A DNA stretch of 64,000 nucleotides from Chitinophaga sp. sic0106 (GCF_019219075.1 NZ_JAHUWJ010000027.1:33428-97427), one strand, 5' to 3'. Positions 28,401-37,241 are shown, numbered from the stretch's first letter. Translations and numbers: made by a program. Notes: a model not told the origin generated them from the sequence alone.

Positions 28401-28931
28401 CGGAATGCACTACCTGGTACCAGCAGGCATGAGAGAAGTGCGGCATTGGATATCTCCCTGATTCATAAAAAAACAAAAAAGATTATCTCGAAGAGTACAC
28501 CATTGGAGATATGGAAAAGTACCGGTGTTGTAGAAGTAGGGGACCGGGTGGGTATGCAATGGACAGATGGACGCGGTTATGGTAATTTTCTCAGCAGGAG
28601 TGGTGGTAAGCCCTACTATGATCCCGTGCATTTTCAGATCAAAGACCCGGTACTGGCATCACTGGCAAAAGGAACTCCCTATAAACAACCGGATCCTCCG
28701 GCAGAAGTGGTGAACATTGCTCAAACAGGGGCCGCACAAAAAAATGTATCAAACATAGATGATGTGTTTAAATACTTTAAAGTGAATCCTACTGTATTCA
28801 ACTACTTTCTAAACCGGCTGCAAATGAATCCGACGTTCCGGACAGTGACTAGTAAACAGGTGCTGGTCGGGATAAATGATGATGCGGATATCGAGGTAAT
28901 CGGACAGCGAATGAAGCCTAATAAAAAATAA
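25461..28931 (+). CDS. Baseplate hub protein fused to an M15 peptidase domain
   Basis: The 1156-residue product carries hub-like sequence in its N-terminal part (about residues 165-215, FDLTPYLTRLVTNVSRSGGGHFQLSLAPI, followed by DVVFIRLE), similar to gp27/gpD-type tail hub proteins. A Pro/Ala/Glu-rich linker (about 885-920) leads to an M15-type peptidase (about 920-1080) with the zinc motif S-x-H-x(6)-D in SRHERSAALD (H near 990, D near 997) and the second His in DPVHFQI (near 1057). Such enzymes cut peptidoglycan peptide bridges, which would let the spike cross the cell wall. A C-terminal tail of about 80 residues is unknown. The gene sits between tape measure and spike. Confidence 0.8.
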   Translation: MSDKVYIITHTNPDIKTVRDLVNEKGSPAAAYAGNIDAFGQVEIRKGYTNKQALIDAHILAGDRKSAENVALADIVLVLNTKLAVEIEKLDRCALLTQGIEVVSNDFTMFKADKLAELESDTGYKTAVDLDSEANMEWMGKTMQRYPNATVWIWTKALSDYNAGEKNGKIFDLTPYLTRLVTNVSRSGGGHFQLSLAPIRCEMVNNTWVLRTADRKDYQKLDGIGRKQFFSSGNLFGIDGKIAEDGTRTLARNSFLFNNIITPNDVVFIRLETLEMEKVQREEDQLADIINKNSLPDRIYDMIALVDKTSITINATNNDVSIDVTGRDLSKLIYDDGTYFLPFEFTKGKMGGMGSATTNNPLIERMWNGNALSMLGPYNPQSLDTVIRFIIQQLSTIKIVPDDLFSAYNTGGKNRLNTRYDVLPADHATKEQLRGKLEQHKTEAKNIFARIRRDNSLAFQRKAEEEKKVDEIFAEVLRFFKHIRKMKVRSVAGNETKGWEKNTYVRQNGGNEVVPADSIPIYFRENIYGLISDEAASVTMLYADNWMPAIDAYIDLEHAQPTYKEELTASAAKGIWQIVKMVVDKNVSSRLLIDSSMSTATGSLINFFKKICQHPFVEFQMDTYGDMFYIMVRKPPFDRKSILSALKGSIRTEQHTDSATGETTTTEIRKPAVITVESSQVLSETLEFSDTEAVSWYQLIPKANPIGPRDSFAMAALPALYFKEYAEYFGSRSMQLTHNYLPSTVYSGRNMGELNIIEAQSIFDLKQMIESTAYLPFTRQGTITILRDRRIKAGNFIRYEPTGEIFFVEGVQHNLQVTDTSVEATTAIQVSRGMVEQLIYGVPIKAQPGSADTEVVYASYFNIIQTISEFRYAELKSNKVVTTTEVPPATATPSQSAATTQEANKKEEQPAASKSTRRAELDARNEIAKGVLERYPEAQWPIIRDFIREINRTTDYWVIILPEAGPRTKAEQTVLWTKNKRNALPGTSRHERSAALDISLIHKKTKKIISKSTPLEIWKSTGVVEVGDRVGMQWTDGRGYGNFLSRSGGKPYYDPVHFQIKDPVLASLAKGTPYKQPDPPAEVVNIAQTGAAQKNVSNIDDVFKYFKVNPTVFNYFLNRLQMNPTFRTVTSKQVLVGINDDADIEVIGQRMKPNKK

Positions 28932-28938
28932 TTTAATC

Positions 28939-29778
28939 ATGTATACACTTGGCCGAACACCATTGCTTGATTTGAAATATGCTGTTGGTATCGCATATGT
29001 CGCTATCCCAACGGATATTGACCGGGACGTTTACATCCGGGATTGCTATCAGAATTACACCATCAGCGTATGGGGCGATGACGGAAGCTTTATGAACAGA
29101 TTGCCGGTATCGCCTGAGGTGATGAATCACCTGGAGTTTCCTGCAACCGTCGATAAACTGGGGTCTCCGGTAGTATATGTAACGGAGGAAGCGCAGAGTC
29201 TCCCGATCGTAATAGCCAGGTTTCCTGTAGCCGACCAACTCGGCGGTGCACATGAATCCGCTATTAAGTGGTCCAGCACATTTGAAGATGCACACGTGGA
29301 TATCGAAGGCTCTCCCAAATACAAAAATCTCCTGCTGGCGGTCAACGGCGGCGCACTGGGCGGCACCATGCGCCTGCAGGTAACAGGTCAGCAGGCTGGA
29401 AAACTGGCGATGGCAGTAAAAGGTGATGTGGAATGTATCGCATCTGAGGTAGTGGCATTTCGCCAACAGGGAGCTTTTCGTACCACTACGGTCGATAGGG
29501 CGGCAGCAGCGGATGATGATAGTAAAACAGCCGTGTTTGAGCAGTCCCCGGGACAAAATGGTTTTAAAGGAGAGAAATTTATCATTAATAACGGAGAAGA
29601 GCCATTTGTGCTGGGGAATAAGCTGAAAAATTTCTTATCTGACCTGATTGACGAACTGAGTAAAACTACTGTTTCAACTGCCATTGGCCAGCAACCATTA
29701 TTGAATGCCACACAGATAGCGGCCTTTAAGAACAAGACAGATGAATTTTTAAGTAATGTAGGGTACATAAATAAATAA
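28939..29778 (+). CDS. Baseplate spike candidate (gp5/gpV-like)
   Basis: The 279-residue product has a small beta-rich domain (SPVVYVTEEAQSLPIVIARFP) followed by regularly alternating strands rich in Gly and Val (LLLAVNGGALGGTMRLQVTGQQAGKLAMAVKGDVECIAS). It ends with a helical segment opening in EPFVLGNKLKNFLSDLIDEL, a pattern often seen at the C-terminus of phage baseplate spike proteins. It has no PAAR motif or signal peptide. Its position directly after the hub fits the central spike. The call is moderate because no family signature is decisive. Confidence 0.5.
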   Translation: MYTLGRTPLLDLKYAVGIAYVAIPTDIDRDVYIRDCYQNYTISVWGDDGSFMNRLPVSPEVMNHLEFPATVDKLGSPVVYVTEEAQSLPIVIARFPVADQLGGAHESAIKWSSTFEDAHVDIEGSPKYKNLLLAVNGGALGGTMRLQVTGQQAGKLAMAVKGDVECIASEVVAFRQQGAFRTTTVDRAAAADDDSKTAVFEQSPGQNGFKGEKFIINNGEEPFVLGNKLKNFLSDLIDELSKTTVSTAIGQQPLLNATQIAAFKNKTDEFLSNVGYINK

Positions 29779-29843
29779 GCTATGCGGCAATGGGACCAGC
29801 CGCCAATATCGCACCGATCGTTTTAGAATCAACTGTAAAATAG

Positions 29844-30611
29844 ATGAGCTTACAAAATGCCGTGCAGGCAAGAAATGCACTTTTACAGCAAAGCGGGAAA
29901 GAAGGGATCAATGTGATGTATCCGGAAGAGTTTGAGCAGTACATCTGTGCGCTCGAACTGGTAGATAAGGACGGCAGCACGTTAAAATATTTCATCTTCC
30001 CGGTAATGCCATCCAATATTGATGAATCGCAACCTAAGCCAACAAGTTTTAAACGAACGCTGGGAGGTATCGTAACCATGTCCAGTACTACGTTTTCACC
30101 GGTGGATATTACCCTCTCCGGCACCTTCGGACGGAAGTTCAGGATCCTCCTGGGGTCGAATTTTACCGACTTCGTAAGTGCTTTCCGAAAACCAAAAGGT
30201 AAAAACATTATTGAAAAAGCAAAGGATGCTGCCAGACAGGTTTTTGATGACCGAGTTAAAACAGGATATGGCTGCCTGAAAGTAATGGAGGAGCTGATAA
30301 TGGATGCCGACAGGATCGATGAAAAGGGACCCCGCTTCCTGATCTTCTACAATCTTGCCTTTGGAAACAGTTATTATGTTAAACCAGTGTCATTCAAAAT
30401 TTCAATGACTGAGGAGAATAATATGCTGCACCAGTATACCCTGGCGTTAAAGGCAATTGCCCCTTTGGCGGTAACCGCAGATCCGGCTGCAAGATATAAG
30501 GAACTGGATAAAGCACACCGCGTGCAGGAAAAGATGGATGCCACCATAAATCAACTCGCTGGCCTTTTAAATTTTGGAAATGATAAACTTAAATACCTTA
30601 ATCGAATTTGA
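29844..30611 (+). CDS. Baseplate/tube-initiator candidate
   Basis: The 255-residue product contains a strand-rich segment (LKYFIFPVMPSNIDESQPKPTSFKRTLGGIVTMSSTTFSPVDITLSGTFG) of the type found in proteins that bridge tail tube and baseplate, where an F/V-x-P-x-x-I start is followed by a T-L-S-G-x-F-G motif. A helical C-terminal tail (ELDKAHRVQEKMDATINQLAGLLNFG) follows. Its 3' end overlaps the next gene by 32 bases. The role is inferred from place and strand pattern; no catalytic motif is present. Confidence 0.5.
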   Translation: MSLQNAVQARNALLQQSGKEGINVMYPEEFEQYICALELVDKDGSTLKYFIFPVMPSNIDESQPKPTSFKRTLGGIVTMSSTTFSPVDITLSGTFGRKFRILLGSNFTDFVSAFRKPKGKNIIEKAKDAARQVFDDRVKTGYGCLKVMEELIMDADRIDEKGPRFLIFYNLAFGNSYYVKPVSFKISMTEENNMLHQYTLALKAIAPLAVTADPAARYKELDKAHRVQEKMDATINQLAGLLNFGNDKLKYLNRI

Positions 30612-31509
30612 GCGGATCACAGGTAAAGCCATCGCGCAATACCTTCAGCAGGCACTGAATTTTTTTCAGACTGACTATCCATTGCTGGAAGCGTATTACG
30701 CTGGCAAACTTACTAGTGTGAAAAGTGATCCCTTTGCCAGTCTCGCCGCCCTCGAAACTGAAACCCAGGTTTTTTTAACCGCATTTCAGACGCATGGCGT
30801 ACAGCTGACTAACAGTCAGTGGTGGTATTTGCTGGAGGAAGTAGAGAATATCGACAGCAGACTTAAAACGGTGCGTAATATTAACCGATGGGCAAGATCC
30901 ACCCGCTCTAATATTGCGTTCAATAACGGAATGGCCTTCGATTATGTGATGCCTGCAGGACAAACCATGGAAAGGATTTCCAGGGATTTACTGAAAGATA
31001 CCTGGGCGGATGATGATTGGGCAGATATTGCCATCAGCAATAATATCCGGGAAGAAGATTACACGCCTGATGGCGGTGTGAACCTGAAACTTACACAGTC
31101 GGCTGGTGCGGCTACCATCAAGGTATCCTCTGTAGTTGATTCCATGGAGGGAAAACGCATCCTGGGAAAAGATCTGCACCGGGCTTTACAATTTGCCGAT
31201 AACGACCTGCTCACCCTCTCAGAAGATGACACGGTGTTTCAGAGTGTGGAAATCCTGGCGGCATTGAAAGTGAACGACAATCCATTTGCTCCTAACGACG
31301 GCTTGCAGACAGCAGTTATCATCGGCGGTAATCGTGCATCACTCAATTTTCCGGTAATCTCCCGGCAGATGACGGCCACCTTCCAATCGGATGATACACT
31401 GCAGGACTTTAGTATCAAAGAAATAAAAGTTGTGAATGATACCCTGCAGATAAACTACCAGGTAAGTACAAGATTGAATGAAACGATTGAAGCTAGTATT
31501 ATAATATAA
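30580..31509 (+). CDS. Baseplate wedge candidate
   Basis: The product has 309 residues from the ATG at 30580; a TTG two codons upstream is also in frame. The N-terminal third is helical (IAQYLQQALNFFQTDYPLLEAYY, WWYLLEEVENIDSRLKTVRNINRW), the rest is beta-rich and ends in LNETIEASIII. It sits between the tube-initiator candidate and the J-like gene, the place of wedge components. The T4 gp25-type EPR motif is not visible, so the exact counterpart is open. It overlaps the upstream gene by 32 bases and is 2 bases from the next, which indicates tight coupling. Confidence 0.5.
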   Translation: MINLNTLIEFERITGKAIAQYLQQALNFFQTDYPLLEAYYAGKLTSVKSDPFASLAALETETQVFLTAFQTHGVQLTNSQWWYLLEEVENIDSRLKTVRNINRWARSTRSNIAFNNGMAFDYVMPAGQTMERISRDLLKDTWADDDWADIAISNNIREEDYTPDGGVNLKLTQSAGAATIKVSSVVDSMEGKRILGKDLHRALQFADNDLLTLSEDDTVFQSVEILAALKVNDNPFAPNDGLQTAVIIGGNRASLNFPVISRQMTATFQSDDTLQDFSIKEIKVVNDTLQINYQVSTRLNETIEASIII

Positions 31510-31511
31510 TT

Positions 31512-32717
31512 ATGGCACTGGATATTAAACCCTCTACATCCATTGAACGAAGATTACTTTTTCTGGAAACGTTGATCAACACGACCGATAAAGTAACGAA
31601 AGTAGCTGATAACTCGGTGCTTTCCGGCATCGCAACCGGCATCGCTAAAATTGTTGGCAAAGGAGAAAAGGATATTGTACTGGCGCTGAGCCAGCTCTTT
31701 CCTGATACCGCTTTTGGCTCTCAGCTGGACCAGGTGGCATTGAACTTTGGGGTTGCCCCACGGATGGGGAGTCTCGGTGCCAGCACGTACGTTAGAGTAA
31801 TGGCGAACCCGGGAACCTCCTATAATGCCAACCTGCATTTCCCCTTGTCAACAGCGGGTATCCGCTTTGAATTCGAGGAAGACTTCACCGTTGGAACAAC
31901 AGGGTTCACCTACGCAAAGGTACGAAGCATCGAAAAGGGCGCTGCCACCAATGTGGATGCCTTGTCCATTTCCCGTGTAGTGCCAGCTCCAAGTGGTCAC
32001 CTGAATGTGATTAATGAATGTCGCGCTGAATTTGGCCGCGATATGGAACCAGATGAATTTTTCCGTATCCGGATTAAAAACGGAGCCAACATACTTGCCC
32101 GTGGCACACTGGCAATGATGGAACAACTCTTTATTGCTATAAATCCCAAAGTCCTACGTGTATTTCATTACGGCAACAGCAACTCAGGAAAAGTAATACT
32201 AGGCATCGTTACACAGGACGGCTCCTTGCTAACCTCCACAGAAACAGATGAACTGCTGCAGAAAAGTGCTATGTACTTTTCATTGACAGAATATAAGCCT
32301 TTCGGTACGGCGTATTATGGTATAGAACTCAAAAATGGTACGTACGCACCCGTTGATATCTGTTTCCGCGCAGAGCTGGAGAAGACGGTTAACCCCGACG
32401 ATATTCGCCGCAATATTCAAATAGTAATTTCTAAGTACCTCGACTTCCGCTATTTCGATCCGGCGCAGATGCGCGTAGAATGGGATAACCTGTTGCAGAT
32501 AGTAAAAAATACAGCGGGTATCAAGTACGTGCCGGATCAGTATTTCTATCCTCGTACGGACCTGTCCATTGATCAGTTTGCATTGCCCCGGCTACGTGGA
32601 TTTCTGATGCTGGACCTCGAAGGGAAAATTATTACCAACTTCAGTGGTACGCTTTCGCCGCTCTATTATCCAAACGTGATTGATCACGCTTACATGTCTA
32701 CAATTTTAGATTTATAA
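31512..32717 (+). CDS. Baseplate J-like wedge protein
   Basis: The 401-residue product resembles the Baseplate_J family (P2 gpJ, T4 gp6): an opening helical part (LALSQLFPDTAFGSQLDQVALNFGVAPR), a beta domain (TYVRVMANPGTSYNANLHFPLSTAGIRFEFEEDFTV), FRIRIKNGANILARGTLAMMEQL as in the conserved J core, and the C-terminal part with DICFRAELEKTVNPDDIRRNIQIVISKYLD. J-like proteins form the ring of wedge dimers around the hub. The neighbours (baseplate candidate before, fibre-linked protein after) agree with this. Confidence 0.82.
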   Translation: MALDIKPSTSIERRLLFLETLINTTDKVTKVADNSVLSGIATGIAKIVGKGEKDIVLALSQLFPDTAFGSQLDQVALNFGVAPRMGSLGASTYVRVMANPGTSYNANLHFPLSTAGIRFEFEEDFTVGTTGFTYAKVRSIEKGAATNVDALSISRVVPAPSGHLNVINECRAEFGRDMEPDEFFRIRIKNGANILARGTLAMMEQLFIAINPKVLRVFHYGNSNSGKVILGIVTQDGSLLTSTETDELLQKSAMYFSLTEYKPFGTAYYGIELKNGTYAPVDICFRAELEKTVNPDDIRRNIQIVISKYLDFRYFDPAQMRVEWDNLLQIVKNTAGIKYVPDQYFYPRTDLSIDQFALPRLRGFLMLDLEGKIITNFSGTLSPLYYPNVIDHAYMSTILDL

Positions 32718-32719
32718 TT

Positions 32720-34450
32720 ATGGCTATTCAAGCAGCAATATTCAGGGAGGAAGGCAATAGCATTATCCTCACCTGTTCGCCGGCAGTGGCTATCCTGGGT
32801 ATATCCTCTTTTGCGGATGTCACTACCGGAGAAGACGGTAATAACTACTTCGAAAAGTATTTTCGTTATTCGGTTAACGGTGTTGACTATACGGAATGGA
32901 AGCAACTGACGATAGATCAGCTTACGGCCTTGCAATTTCCTGGTGATGAAGTGGTATACTTTGAGATGAAGTATGACCGTAAATTGAGTGATGCCGATGT
33001 AAAGCCGGAGGTAACCGATGCCTCGCTGGAGGCTGCAGGAACAGCTCCGCTGCCACAAACACCGGCATTCAGCAATTCGGTGTTCGCCAGGTACTTTGGT
33101 GCCTATGATCCGGAGGTGATCTCCTGGTACGTGAATGTTTTACAAAAGCTCCATGCAAAAGGTATTATTCCCAACTACCTGCATCGCGAAAATGAGGTTA
33201 ACGGAAATGAAGATTTTATCGCTTTCTGGGAAACGGTGGCACATTTCGTCTCCTTCATGGTAATCTATGCCCGGAAATTCCAGCACTTCTATGAAACGGA
33301 TTTCCTGTTGTCAGATTTTGTTTCCCAGCGCGGACTCGCAGTATCGGATAATAGTACCCTCCCTGAAATGACGGAGCTGATGGAGCATTTCTATCATCAG
33401 ATATCCTATCGCGGTACCAAACATATATACGATAAAAAAGAGCTGGGAGCCACCATCGATGGGGAATTACTGCGGTTAATCAATTACAGGCAGGAGGATG
33501 AACTGCTGTTTAATCTCTATAAACCCGAACATTTCGGATGGAACCTGGGGAATGCCTCTCCATTATACAAAGGTCTGTACCTGAACGATAACATCAATAA
33601 AAATTATGAAACCCATTTTGATGTTAAAGCTCTTAATAAATATCCTGTGTATGGAGATGTGAGGGTAGCTATGGATGGTGATAAGTCAGTGATGAAGATC
33701 ACAGATGGAGGTTTGAAAAGCAGTAATCCGGATTTTAGGATCAAAGTAGATCCCCGCCTGGACTATGAATTTTCCTTTCTCGTGAAAATGGATGCTGGCA
33801 GCCGGTTATCGGTAGGTTTCCATTCTTTTGACAAGGACGGTAATGCATTGAATGCGCGCTCCTATAAAGATGGTACTGACAAAAACTACTTTTTTGAGTC
33901 GGTGCAGCTGGTAAGGGATGATCAATACCTGGTAGTGAAGCTTTTCATCTACAACCGTAACAGGAAACCCTTTGCGCATGATACGACAGAAATTAAGCAA
34001 GGCAACGATCTCATCTTCCACCAGGATACTACCTATGTGATTCCTGTATTAGAAGTAGCCGGTACGGCAAATATTTGGGGATTGCGGATACTGCCTATGC
34101 AAACTAACTACTCCAGGGGGCTGGTTCAGGTAAACAACTTTATCAGTATCTGGATGCGCAACCGTAATCACTCCTTTGCTATTGACCAGGTCACCAGTTA
34201 TATCAGGCATTACCTCATTCCATATAATTCCTGGATGGCTTTGACTGATGTAGGTGACGCCGGGTACAATGAAATCGAGGAAGTGCCGGAGTCGTTCTAC
34301 TGGCTGCCGGAAGCTCCGTATTGTGAAACGACGGCCTGGAGGCCCGTAAGCCCCAGTTGTGAGGTGAAGGATCTTATCTGGACCGGGGAGATGGCCACGG
34401 CCTACTGTGAGAATTTTGGTGACGCAACCCCTAACCCCCCAACATTATAA
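32720..34450 (+). CDS. Baseplate/fibre-attachment protein, gpI-like position
   Basis: The 576-residue product starts 2 bases after the J-like gene, the place of gpI-type proteins that connect wedge and fibres. A helical region (about residues 120-215, RYFGAYDPEVISWYVNVLQKLH ... FIAFWETVAHFVSFMVIYARKFQHFYETDFLLSDFV) is followed by a beta-sandwich segment of carbohydrate-binding-module character (about 300-455, RVAMDGDKSVMKITDGGLKSS...YEFSFLVKMDAGSRLSVGF). The Cys-containing C-terminus (APYCETTAWRPVSPSCEVKDLIWTGEMATAYC) is reminiscent of the CP motifs of the fibre proteins that follow. The family is not securely recognised. Confidence 0.55.
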   Translation: MAIQAAIFREEGNSIILTCSPAVAILGISSFADVTTGEDGNNYFEKYFRYSVNGVDYTEWKQLTIDQLTALQFPGDEVVYFEMKYDRKLSDADVKPEVTDASLEAAGTAPLPQTPAFSNSVFARYFGAYDPEVISWYVNVLQKLHAKGIIPNYLHRENEVNGNEDFIAFWETVAHFVSFMVIYARKFQHFYETDFLLSDFVSQRGLAVSDNSTLPEMTELMEHFYHQISYRGTKHIYDKKELGATIDGELLRLINYRQEDELLFNLYKPEHFGWNLGNASPLYKGLYLNDNINKNYETHFDVKALNKYPVYGDVRVAMDGDKSVMKITDGGLKSSNPDFRIKVDPRLDYEFSFLVKMDAGSRLSVGFHSFDKDGNALNARSYKDGTDKNYFFESVQLVRDDQYLVVKLFIYNRNRKPFAHDTTEIKQGNDLIFHQDTTYVIPVLEVAGTANIWGLRILPMQTNYSRGLVQVNNFISIWMRNRNHSFAIDQVTSYIRHYLIPYNSWMALTDVGDAGYNEIEEVPESFYWLPEAPYCETTAWRPVSPSCEVKDLIWTGEMATAYCENFGDATPNPPTL

Positions 34451-34452
34451 TT

Positions 34453-35307
34453 ATGGCAAATACAGGAAAGAAACATTTTGCCCTGCTGGTACAGTATTCA
34501 GCTACCACAGGGCTCCCTACCGGGGTCTTGAAACCGAATGTGCCGGGTGATCCGGATTATGTGGAACCAGTAGTGGATGGAGTCGCGTGCCCTTTTACGC
34601 CCATACAGGATACACAGTTTGTTATTAATAACTATACCTCCAGGGAGCAGGCCGGCCCTGTTACCTATGAGGTAATCACAGGTGCCAATATGGGTACGCT
34701 TCAGGCAACTGAAAGTACTTCCTTCGCGGAGCCGGGAGAGAACCATTACATTTCATTCCAGGGAGAGCGCATAGGTACTAAGTGGAGGTACACCGGTGAT
34801 ACCATTACCTACGACTTTTTTGTATTTAAAAATGGTAAGCTATCAGAACTTGCCTCTGCGGGGAATATTGGGCAGAACATCAGGTTTTTTGAGCTCACGG
34901 GTAATATACTCATCAATGTAGTTTCCTCCGACAGGGGATATTATTCGCAGGCAAGCGCCGTAGCCTTTCAGATAGGAACAGATATAGGCACTGCCAGCTT
35001 CTCCTTTACAGGCAATGATGGCAATATTGTAGTGCTGGACAGTACTAATACTTTCGGTTCCTATGATGTTGACTATTATCACCCCGCTCCGGACTTTAAC
35101 GGTACTAACAGCAACGACTATCCGCTGCTGATGGAAATAACCACGTATGACGGCGATTGGGTGCCGATTGACCCGGATGATCCCGATGGCGAATGGAGAC
35201 CACTGCCTGTTGTGAATGCAGAAACAATCGAAGCTGGTGCTACTATCAACAGAAACTTTTCGGCAGAATTTGGTGGTGACTTCTTTATTCGAATCTCAAA
35301 GAAATAA
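34453..35307 (+). CDS. Tail fibre/receptor-binding protein 1 with shared docking module
   Basis: The 284-residue product opens with a module of about 50 residues (N-T-G-K ... T-G-L-P-T-G-x-x-K-P-N-x-P-x-D-P-D-Y-V-x-P ... C-P) that recurs at the start of two further genes in this cluster (36132 and 37242). The remainder is beta-rich, with an Asp/Pro-rich region (PIDPDDPDGEWRPLP) and the terminal strand GGDFFIRISKK. I infer that the shared module docks to the baseplate and the variable remainder is exposed. No enzymatic motif is present. The gap to the preceding gene is 2 bases. Confidence 0.6.
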   Translation: MANTGKKHFALLVQYSATTGLPTGVLKPNVPGDPDYVEPVVDGVACPFTPIQDTQFVINNYTSREQAGPVTYEVITGANMGTLQATESTSFAEPGENHYISFQGERIGTKWRYTGDTITYDFFVFKNGKLSELASAGNIGQNIRFFELTGNILINVVSSDRGYYSQASAVAFQIGTDIGTASFSFTGNDGNIVVLDSTNTFGSYDVDYYHPAPDFNGTNSNDYPLLMEITTYDGDWVPIDPDDPDGEWRPLPVVNAETIEAGATINRNFSAEFGGDFFIRISKK

Positions 35308-35308
35308 T

Positions 35309-36139
35309 ATGCAGTATAAATTACTTCTGACACAAGCGGATACTATTATGTTCCGGTGGCAGTTGAAAGTCTTCTTTTCGGCTATTGAACACCTGGATAT
35401 ACCTAAGGAAAATATTGTGTTGTTAACGCAGGTAGATAAAAAGCCTTCTGACGAACTCCGCAAGTTTGAACGGTTTGCGACCTGCCACTATTTTGAAGAT
35501 AACAGGAAGCGATTTTACAAGCCATCCTGTAAGCCACACCTGTACGGTAGGTTCTGGGAAATGTATCCTGAAAACAAACATGAATACTTCTTTTTTGCAG
35601 AGCAGGATATGTTGATTCATGCATTGCCGGAAGTGCCACTCAAAGCGGATACCTGGTATTGGAGCGATGCCAGTAAGTTCATTGAATCAGGAAAGTATGA
35701 ACAGGTGATTGGTATGCAGCCCAGGCCTGATAAACCAGGCGGTTTTCACGCAATAGGTACCGGTGTAGATGCCGACTTCTGGTATAAAGTGGAAGAGGAT
35801 AGTATTAAGCTGTTTGAGTACATGTGCAGGCACGTTGATCCGAAATACGACAGGTGGATTTGTGAGATGCGTGCCTGGATCTGGAATATATGGGATAAAG
35901 GTTTTAAGACAATATTGCCTGCTGAACTGGACTTTGAATATGGTAAAGGTATAAGGCGCCCTGTTAAACTATATCATCACCTGGACGCGAGAATATTTGA
36001 CAAAACCAGGTTCCAGCACATAGAACCATTTGAGGTAATGCAACGATACCATGTGCCGGAAGAATTGTCGGTGTCGAGGTATATCAATGCGGTAAAAGAT
36101 TGCAGTAAAAATTTCTTAAAAAAGTTTAACGATGCTTGA
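35309..36139 (+). CDS. Glycosyltransferase-like protein inside the fibre gene set
   Basis: The 276-residue product begins at the ATG 35309. It reads like a nucleotide-sugar-binding Rossmann protein: N-terminal alternating strands and helices (MFRWQLKVFFSAIEHLDIPKENIVLLTQVD), then EYFFFAEQDMLIHALP (about residues 92-107), where E-Q-D would be the DxD-like metal site of a GT-A enzyme. W/Y-rich segments (WYWSDASKFIESGKYEQVIGMQ, GTGVDADFWYKVEEDS) and a helical C-terminus follow. It has no export signal or TM. It overlaps the next fibre gene by 8 bases. I infer modification of a fibre or of another cluster protein, or of the host surface. Family assignment is tentative. Confidence 0.45.
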   Translation: MQYKLLLTQADTIMFRWQLKVFFSAIEHLDIPKENIVLLTQVDKKPSDELRKFERFATCHYFEDNRKRFYKPSCKPHLYGRFWEMYPENKHEYFFFAEQDMLIHALPEVPLKADTWYWSDASKFIESGKYEQVIGMQPRPDKPGGFHAIGTGVDADFWYKVEEDSIKLFEYMCRHVDPKYDRWICEMRAWIWNIWDKGFKTILPAELDFEYGKGIRRPVKLYHHLDARIFDKTRFQHIEPFEVMQRYHVPEELSVSRYINAVKDCSKNFLKKFNDA

Positions 36140-37229
36140 TAATACAGGAAAATTGGTATTCCAGTGGTTGGAGCAAATTGATGCCAATACTGGTTTGCCT
36201 ACCGGACTTCGTAAGCCAAATGATCCTGCTGACGCGGATTACGTGCCACCCACATGGAATTACGAAGCATGCCCGTTGCCATACGTTTGGGTACCTATAG
36301 ATGGCTATTGTGAAGCTGCTTCCTTTTACTGTGCTCCCGGATATACATTATCTGCAGATGAAAAACATTGTAATAAAACAGGTACTGCAACAGCAGTAGC
36401 ACCAGCCACTCCTTACAAGACCGTGGGTGTATCTAATGACCAATTCTGGAGTAACTATGCATATCTGTACAGCCTGGGTACATATACCCCTACAGGCGGA
36501 GGTTCTGCCAGCTATATAGGATATATGGATAATTTCTGGACCAATGTCAATGCAACAGCAACTGACGGTCCTATGAACAGATGCGGCCTTTGGGTGGATA
36601 ACAATAACGATGGAAATGCGGATGTGGTGACGGGTAAATGGATGGGTTTTGTTGCCACTCTTGATGTGCCGGCAGATGAAACTGTTTTTGTAGGAATCAG
36701 TGCAGGGGCTGCTGCACGTATATTTCTCACTAACGCAGATGGAACTAATCAAACCGTGGTAAGTTACTCCAGTTCCACATTATACAGGGAGTGGCGAATA
36801 TTTGAAGTGCAACTAAGAGCAGGGAAGAATCTGGTGCAGATGGAAGGTTATAACGGCGTATCAACACCTATGCTATTTGCTGCGGAAATCTACCGGAATA
36901 CAGCCAGCGATTTTTATACGCTTACAGGTGCAGAAATGAACGTTGTTTGGTCTTCGGTTAACTTTCGCGGACAAAATTTTCAAACTGGTGAAGGTGGTTA
37001 TTCCTGTCCGGCTGGTTATGCCCTGGACTATAATAACGGCAGTCCTGTATGCCGACAAATCCTGGCGGACCCTGTGAAGCAGCATAATTCCGGGAAAATC
37101 GTGTATCGCAACCGTAAACGTACACTCCGTGGAGTAGATGATGGTTATGTAGAACCTAATATCCAGGGGGAAGGCGAAGGGCCATACTTCCCACCAGCAA
37201 CCGATACCGTTACCTGCCCTATTAATTAA
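36132..37229 (+). CDS. Tail fibre/receptor-binding protein 2, Cys-rich with jelly-roll domain
   Basis: The 365-residue product begins with the shared N-terminal docking module (NTGKLVFQWLEQ ... TGLPTGLRKPNDPADADYVPP ... CP). A Cys-rich stretch follows (about 47-80, five Cys in C-P-L-P-Y ... Y-C-E-A-A-S-F-Y-C-A-P-G), then a PA14/galactose-binding-like jelly-roll segment (about 95-275, FWTNVNATATDGPMNRCGLWVDN...). A C-terminal echo of the module (NSGKIVYRNRKRTLRG...YVEPN...CP) closes it. The fold suggests sugar binding. The start overlaps the glycosyltransferase-like gene. Confidence 0.6.
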   Translation: MLDNTGKLVFQWLEQIDANTGLPTGLRKPNDPADADYVPPTWNYEACPLPYVWVPIDGYCEAASFYCAPGYTLSADEKHCNKTGTATAVAPATPYKTVGVSNDQFWSNYAYLYSLGTYTPTGGGSASYIGYMDNFWTNVNATATDGPMNRCGLWVDNNNDGNADVVTGKWMGFVATLDVPADETVFVGISAGAAARIFLTNADGTNQTVVSYSSSTLYREWRIFEVQLRAGKNLVQMEGYNGVSTPMLFAAEIYRNTASDFYTLTGAEMNVVWSSVNFRGQNFQTGEGGYSCPAGYALDYNNGSPVCRQILADPVKQHNSGKIVYRNRKRTLRGVDDGYVEPNIQGEGEGPYFPPATDTVTCPIN

Positions 37230-37241
37230 TCATGAAAACAG

